This document shows, in pieces, positions 60,230-64,000 of a stretch of DNA of 64,000 nucleotides. The notes under the pieces were generated by a model, which was not told where the DNA came from, did no database searches, and saw only the letters and a program-made list of their open reading frames with translations. This stretch comes from Antedon mediterranea (Eukaryota; Echinodermata; Crinoidea; Comatulida; Antedonidae): assembly GCF_964355755.1 (NCBI RefSeq), contig NC_092675.1, forward strand, positions 2,638,312-2,702,311, given 5' to 3'. Each line of letters opens with the position of its first letter. The first letter of the stretch is position 1. The position numbers and the translations under genes are program-made.

Positions 60230-61370
60230 ATTGGTATAGTAAAACACAGTGCTAGCAATTTATCATATTATTAAATGTTTCATATTCTTTATCATTGTGT
60301 TTTACTCTAATAAAATTGGTATAGTAAAACACAGTGCTAAATTGCTATGTGAATGTCATTTATCATATTTTTAAATGTTTCCTATTCTTTATCATTGTGT
60401 TTAACTCTAACCAAATTGGTTATAGTAAAACACAGTGCTAAATTGCTATGTAAATGTAATTTATCATATTATTAAATGTTTCCTATTCTTTATCATTGTG
60501 TTTTACTCTAACCAAATTGGTTATAGTAAAACACAGTGATAAATTGCTATGTAAATGTAATTTATCATATTATTAAATGTTTCCTATTCTTTATCATTGT
60601 GTTTTACTCTAACCAAATTGGTTATAGTAAAACACAGTGATAAATTGCTATGTAAATGTAATTTATCATGTTATTAAATGTTTCCTATTCTTTATCGTTG
60701 AGTTTTACTCTAATCAAATTGGTTATAGTAAAACACAGTGCTAAATTGCTATGTAAATGTCATTTATCATATTATTAAATGTTTCCTATCCTTTATCATT
60801 GTGTTTTACTCTAACCAAATTGGTTATAGTAAAACATTGTGCTAAATTGCTATGTAAATGTTATATATCATATTATTAAATGTTTCCTATTCTTTATGAT
60901 TGTGTTTTACTCTAATCTGATTGGTTATAGTAAAACACAGTGCTAAATTGCTATGTGAATGTCATTTATCATGTTATTAAATGTTTCCTATTCTTTATCA
61001 TTGTGCTTTACTCTAACCAAATTAGTTATAGTAAAACACAGTGCTAAATTGCTATGTAAATGTCATTTATCATGTTATTAAATGTTTCTTATTCTTTATC
61101 ATTGTGTTTTACTCTAACCAAATTGGTTATAGTAAAACACAGTGCTAAATTGCTATGTAAATGTAATTTATCATATTATTAAATGTTTCCTATTCTTTAT
61201 CATTGTGTTTTACTCTAACCAAATTGGTTATAATTTATTTAATTTCATTTCAAAAGACATTTACCTAAATTTATATTTAAATGTCATTTATCAAATTATT
61301 AAATGTTTCCTAATATTTATCTGGTTATATAGTAAAACACTGTGCTAAATTGCTATTGTATTAAGGACGA
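60230..61370 (-). repeat. ~101-bp tandem array, inverted (E3 right arm)
   Basis: About 11 units complementary to the 52.2-56.9 kb array: TTTCCTATTCTTTATCATTG, TGTTTTACTCTAACCAAATT, GGTTATAGTAAAACACAGTG. The right arm is much shorter than the left, so the element is asymmetric. Confidence 0.92.
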
Positions 61371-61589
61371 GTTCCGAGAAGATGTATTCAAAGCTACAAC
61401 CAATCAGAACAGTGTTAATCAATATAGTCCATGGCTACAACCAATCAGAAACGTCCAAATCGCAATAACCCCTAGGCTAATAGAAATTATTGGTCCGAGT
61501 AGCCTTTTCAACCAGACGTTGCGAGGTTTAAAAAGTAAAACATGATTTACTCGCCAGTTTGGTATAGTTTATATACCTGAATATACCTC

Positions 61590-61738
61590 GCAGAATAGAA
61601 GCAAGAAGGAGGTACCGTTTCATTAAAACACAACACAGTACGAATCGGATTTTTACGTTATTTTTTCAGGTCGAAATAAAGTTTGTTTATGCTGTAACAT
61701 TAACGTCATCGTTGTAGAAGAAACAAACAATAACCATC
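61590..61738 (+). promoter_or_regulatory. Endophilin-A 5' UTR / promoter-proximal region
   Basis: About 150 bp between the end of E3 and the start codon. It contains no TATA box in a suitable place. The true promoter may lie within or beyond the transposon block. Confidence 0.35.
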
Positions 61739-61783
61739 ATGTCTTTCTCTGGATTAAAAAAACAAATAAACAAGGCGAATCAG
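61739..61783 (+). CDS. SH3GL: Endophilin-A (SH3GL), first coding exon
   Basis: Fifteen codons, MSFSGLKKQINKANQ, followed by a perfect donor CAG|GTAAGA. Endophilin-A proteins begin with this amphipathic H0 helix (M..AGLKKQ...KA.Q) of the N-BAR domain, and human SH3GL genes break at the same glutamine. The helix inserts into membranes during synaptic vesicle and clathrin-mediated endocytosis; the BAR and SH3 domains must lie beyond the window. The exon is too short for an ORF search to report. Vertebrates have three paralogues (SH3GL1-3), so one letter more is not justified. Confidence 0.82.
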
Positions 61784-62210
61784 GTAAGACCGTCTACTGC
61801 CTACCTAGTAGGCTAGTCCTATAGGCCTACTAGAGAACTTTGAAGAGGCCTAGCCTAGCTAGTAGGCCTAGCTAGCCAGGCTACCTAGGCCCTATAGACC
61901 CTAGTTGTAGGCCTACTAATCTATCTATTACTAACTAGGTCTACAGTAGGCTTAGTCTAGGCTAGGCTAAAACCATTTTCTAGGCCTTACTCTACTTTCT
62001 ACTACTACTATGCCTAGAGGGTAGGCTAGGCTAGAGTAGAATGCTAGCTCTAGGCTATCTATCTAGGCCTAGGGCTAGTCTTTTTCCGCTGCAACTGCTG
62101 GCTGGCCCTACTTTAGCTGATTTTTTATTAGTTTGTTATGAATATAAAGGATAATTGGTATAGAGAGTTTTGCAAAAAACATGTGAATATAGGCCTAGGC
62201 CTAATCTTGG
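61784..62210. repeat. TAGGCCTA/CTAG-rich segment of the endophilin first intron
   Basis: Dense overlapping words of the type TAGGCCTA, CCTAGG and GCTAGCC, all self-complementary, stand in otherwise AT-rich sequence. Scattered single copies occur elsewhere in the window. Confidence 0.6.
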
Positions 62211-63150
62211 ATAAACAACAAAACAAAAGTTCATATTAATAAATTTGTTTTTCAGATCTGTCAATTGTGTAAATATAGCCATATTACAGTATAATATTTA
62301 ATTAGGCCTAAAAAAGCCTTGATAACTCTCTCATAAGTAGGTCATGTTTGCCTGGACCTGGTAATGGTATTTCCATAACAAATTGAAGGTAAAGAAAGAG
62401 ATTAAAATTTGTACTATTACAGTAATGAAATGATTAAAAGTTGTTTAATTAATTTTGGTGAAATTGATTTCTGATACATTCAGATATTCAGATTTTTATT
62501 CATTACATACTTTTGAAAAAAATTACAAATGCAATGGTATAAATAAGGAATACATAGTAAACATTGTAGTAATTTATTATATACTGTAGTGTGCATGGTA
62601 ATTATTAATAATATTTTCTTTCGTTTTGCATAATACATCTGTTTTATCAATATATGTGCGCTTGGAAATTCATTATGAAAAATGTATGATTCATTCAAAC
62701 TTAAGTTGGTATTTAGAGGTCATACATGAACAGTTGAAAATCTAGTAGTTGCTAAAAATATTGAAATGTTTATACTTTATAGTGGATTTTAAAAATATTG
62801 TATCCTTAATAGGCCTATGAATAGTGACTGATTGATTTAATGTTATTAAAATGAAATAATATCATAAACACAACAAAACAATAAACTGTTAGTTAGTGTG
62901 GGCAAAATAAATAAATATTTAATACTAGTGACACATTTAAAATGAATATAATAAAATCTAACTGATACACAATGATACAGATGTAAAATATATTAAAATC
63001 TGAAACTGTGAGTGTGAAGTACAGTACTGTAGTTTAATTGAACTGGTTACCATACTGTAGGCAAAACTAATATTTTTATTGATTTTAAATACAGTATATA
63101 CATAGTTGCTTCATCGTGTTTGTTTACGATGGTTACCTATAGAGAAAAAT
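62211..63150. other. Endophilin first intron, AT-rich, nothing recognised
   Basis: No exon, repeat or RNA gene could be supported here. Confidence 0.5.
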
Positions 63151-63151
63151 T

Positions 63152-63620
63152 AACTTTGCAGAGTTATGGAACAATTTACCTTCTGACATCGACAACTCTA
63201 TTTCAATAAAAACGTTTTCTTCCAAACTTAAGAAATACCTAAGTATTGCTAAGTATTGATCTCTTTTTTTTTTATTCCGGCAATTTTTACGAGTATCATT
63301 TGTCAGTACTTGGTCAGGATTTGATTAGGTGTCTTTCTGTTGATCGTGTTTTTTTTTCCTCCTTTTGCTGTCTTGTTATGTCCCTGTCCTTACGTCCTGT
63401 ATTTTAAATCCTATTTTCTTGAATTTTAGTTCGCTTTACCTGAGTCTGTAAATAGGCGGGCCCGCCACAAGATTTCTATCTTCTTGGGCACTGCCTACTT
63501 CCTCTTATTGATTAATGTATACTTTTTTTTAGCATCAATTGCCTTGTTATAAATTTTACTGGAATTTATTATGTTTACCTCATTTTCTTGAAGGAAGAAA
63601 TAAATTGAATTGAATTGAAA
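63152..63620 (+). mobile_element. LINE 3' end (CR1/L2-like)
   Basis: A short frame ends NFAELWNNLPSDIDNSISIK, TFSSKLKKYL and stops at 63257-63259. A 3' UTR with GGGCACTGCCTACTTCCTCT and a tail of (TTGAA)n repeats follows. It is 5'-truncated, sense in the endophilin intron. Confidence 0.7.
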
Positions 63621-63744
63621 AATAAATACCAAATATCAATAATACAGTAATCACCAGTACGGTTGGTAAAGTTTCAACCTGACCACTTTTTTAAAGCGGC
63701 CTTTGACAACCCAGAGATTGTTCCTTTTCCTTGCCACCACACCA

Positions 63745-63795
63745 CTTTATTTGGACCACTTTATTTGGACCACTTTATTTGGACCACTTTTATTC
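63745..63795. repeat. 15-bp tandem repeat
   Basis: Three to four units of TTTATTTGGACCACT in the endophilin first intron. No relation to the E4 15-mer. Confidence 0.85.
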
Positions 63796-64000
63796 GCTAC
63801 ATCACCTTATGTATTCTAAAGTGTTGACTCAAAATGGTAACTTGTATTGTATACTGTAATAATAGAGCACCTTTTAATACTTTCTAATTGATTTCTTGAT
63901 TTCTTGATTTCTTTCTAATTGATATGTTACTAACCTTGATATACTAATTTCATAATATTACTCATGGCAACATTCGATGCTTGTGGTTTGAGTAGGAAGG

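Larger units (their letters stand above)
51846..61589. mobile_element. Foldback-like element E3
   Basis: A 9.7-kb structure. The left end has GAGCTATATATCCAATACCA then AATTGGCGAGTAAATCATGT (GGCGAG at 51894). The right end (61532-61589) has ACATGATTTACTCGCCAGTT, GGTATAG and TATACCTGAATATACCTC. Arrays of a 101-bp unit stand in forward (52250-56880) and inverted (60230-61370) orientation. Subterminal sequence (ACTTCCGG... AAGCTAGGGAATC, 52110-52172) matches E1 (43270-43325), so E1 and E3 belong to one family. No transposase is visible. Confidence 0.72.

Noticed and set aside
43006-61589. CRISPR-like interpretation of the regular repeats
   Set aside because: Units are contiguous with no unique spacers, and the gene content is animal.

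Overview
The window is animal nuclear DNA: AT-rich, with a 44-exon GT-AG gene and SINE, LINE, palindromic-MITE and foldback repeats. The best guess is a marine invertebrate deuterostome, probably an echinoderm. Supporting points are a spatacsin that aligns readily with the vertebrate protein, a single-exon TRIM-NHL gene, and foldback elements built of short tandem subrepeats like the sea urchin TU elements. This is an inference from gene content; no species can be proven from the sequence alone.

Layout. (1) 1-3.2 kb: an intronless KCTD-type gene on + with two tandem BTB/T1 domains. (2) 3.6-42.8 kb: one large gene on the minus strand, which I recognise exon by exon as SPG11/spatacsin. My hand-built model has 44 coding exons, every junction keeps frame, and it totals 7671 nt (2556 aa). 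Its introns hold a frameshifted CR1/L2-like LINE (13.1-16.5 kb), several LINE 3' ends, tRNA-derived SINEs, eight copies or fragments of one palindromic MITE, minisatellites, and a complete TRIM-NHL gene on the opposite strand (28.8-31.3 kb). (3) 43.0-61.6 kb: no host gene. The interval is filled by three consecutive foldback-like structures (E1, E2, E3), each made of tandem arrays that reappear downstream in inverted orientation. A fourth foldback with 15-bp subrepeats (E4) is nested inside E3, next to two palindromic elements whose ends carry the telomere-like motif CCCTAACCCTAG. (4) 61.7 kb: the first coding exon of an endophilin-A (SH3GL) gene on +, running out of the window.

SPG11 and endophilin-A are divergently transcribed. 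The foldback block begins about 245 bp upstream of the SPG11 start codon and ends about 150 bp upstream of the endophilin start codon, so it may have expanded inside what was once a compact shared promoter region. The array units of E1, E2 and E3 differ in sequence but share one plan: an imperfect palindrome CACTGT...(A/T)TTTGG...ACAGTG, in E1 and E3 followed by GATAAAGAATAGGA. The terminal motifs of E1 and E3 each carry the half-site of that element's own array. This co-variation is the most interesting signal in the window.
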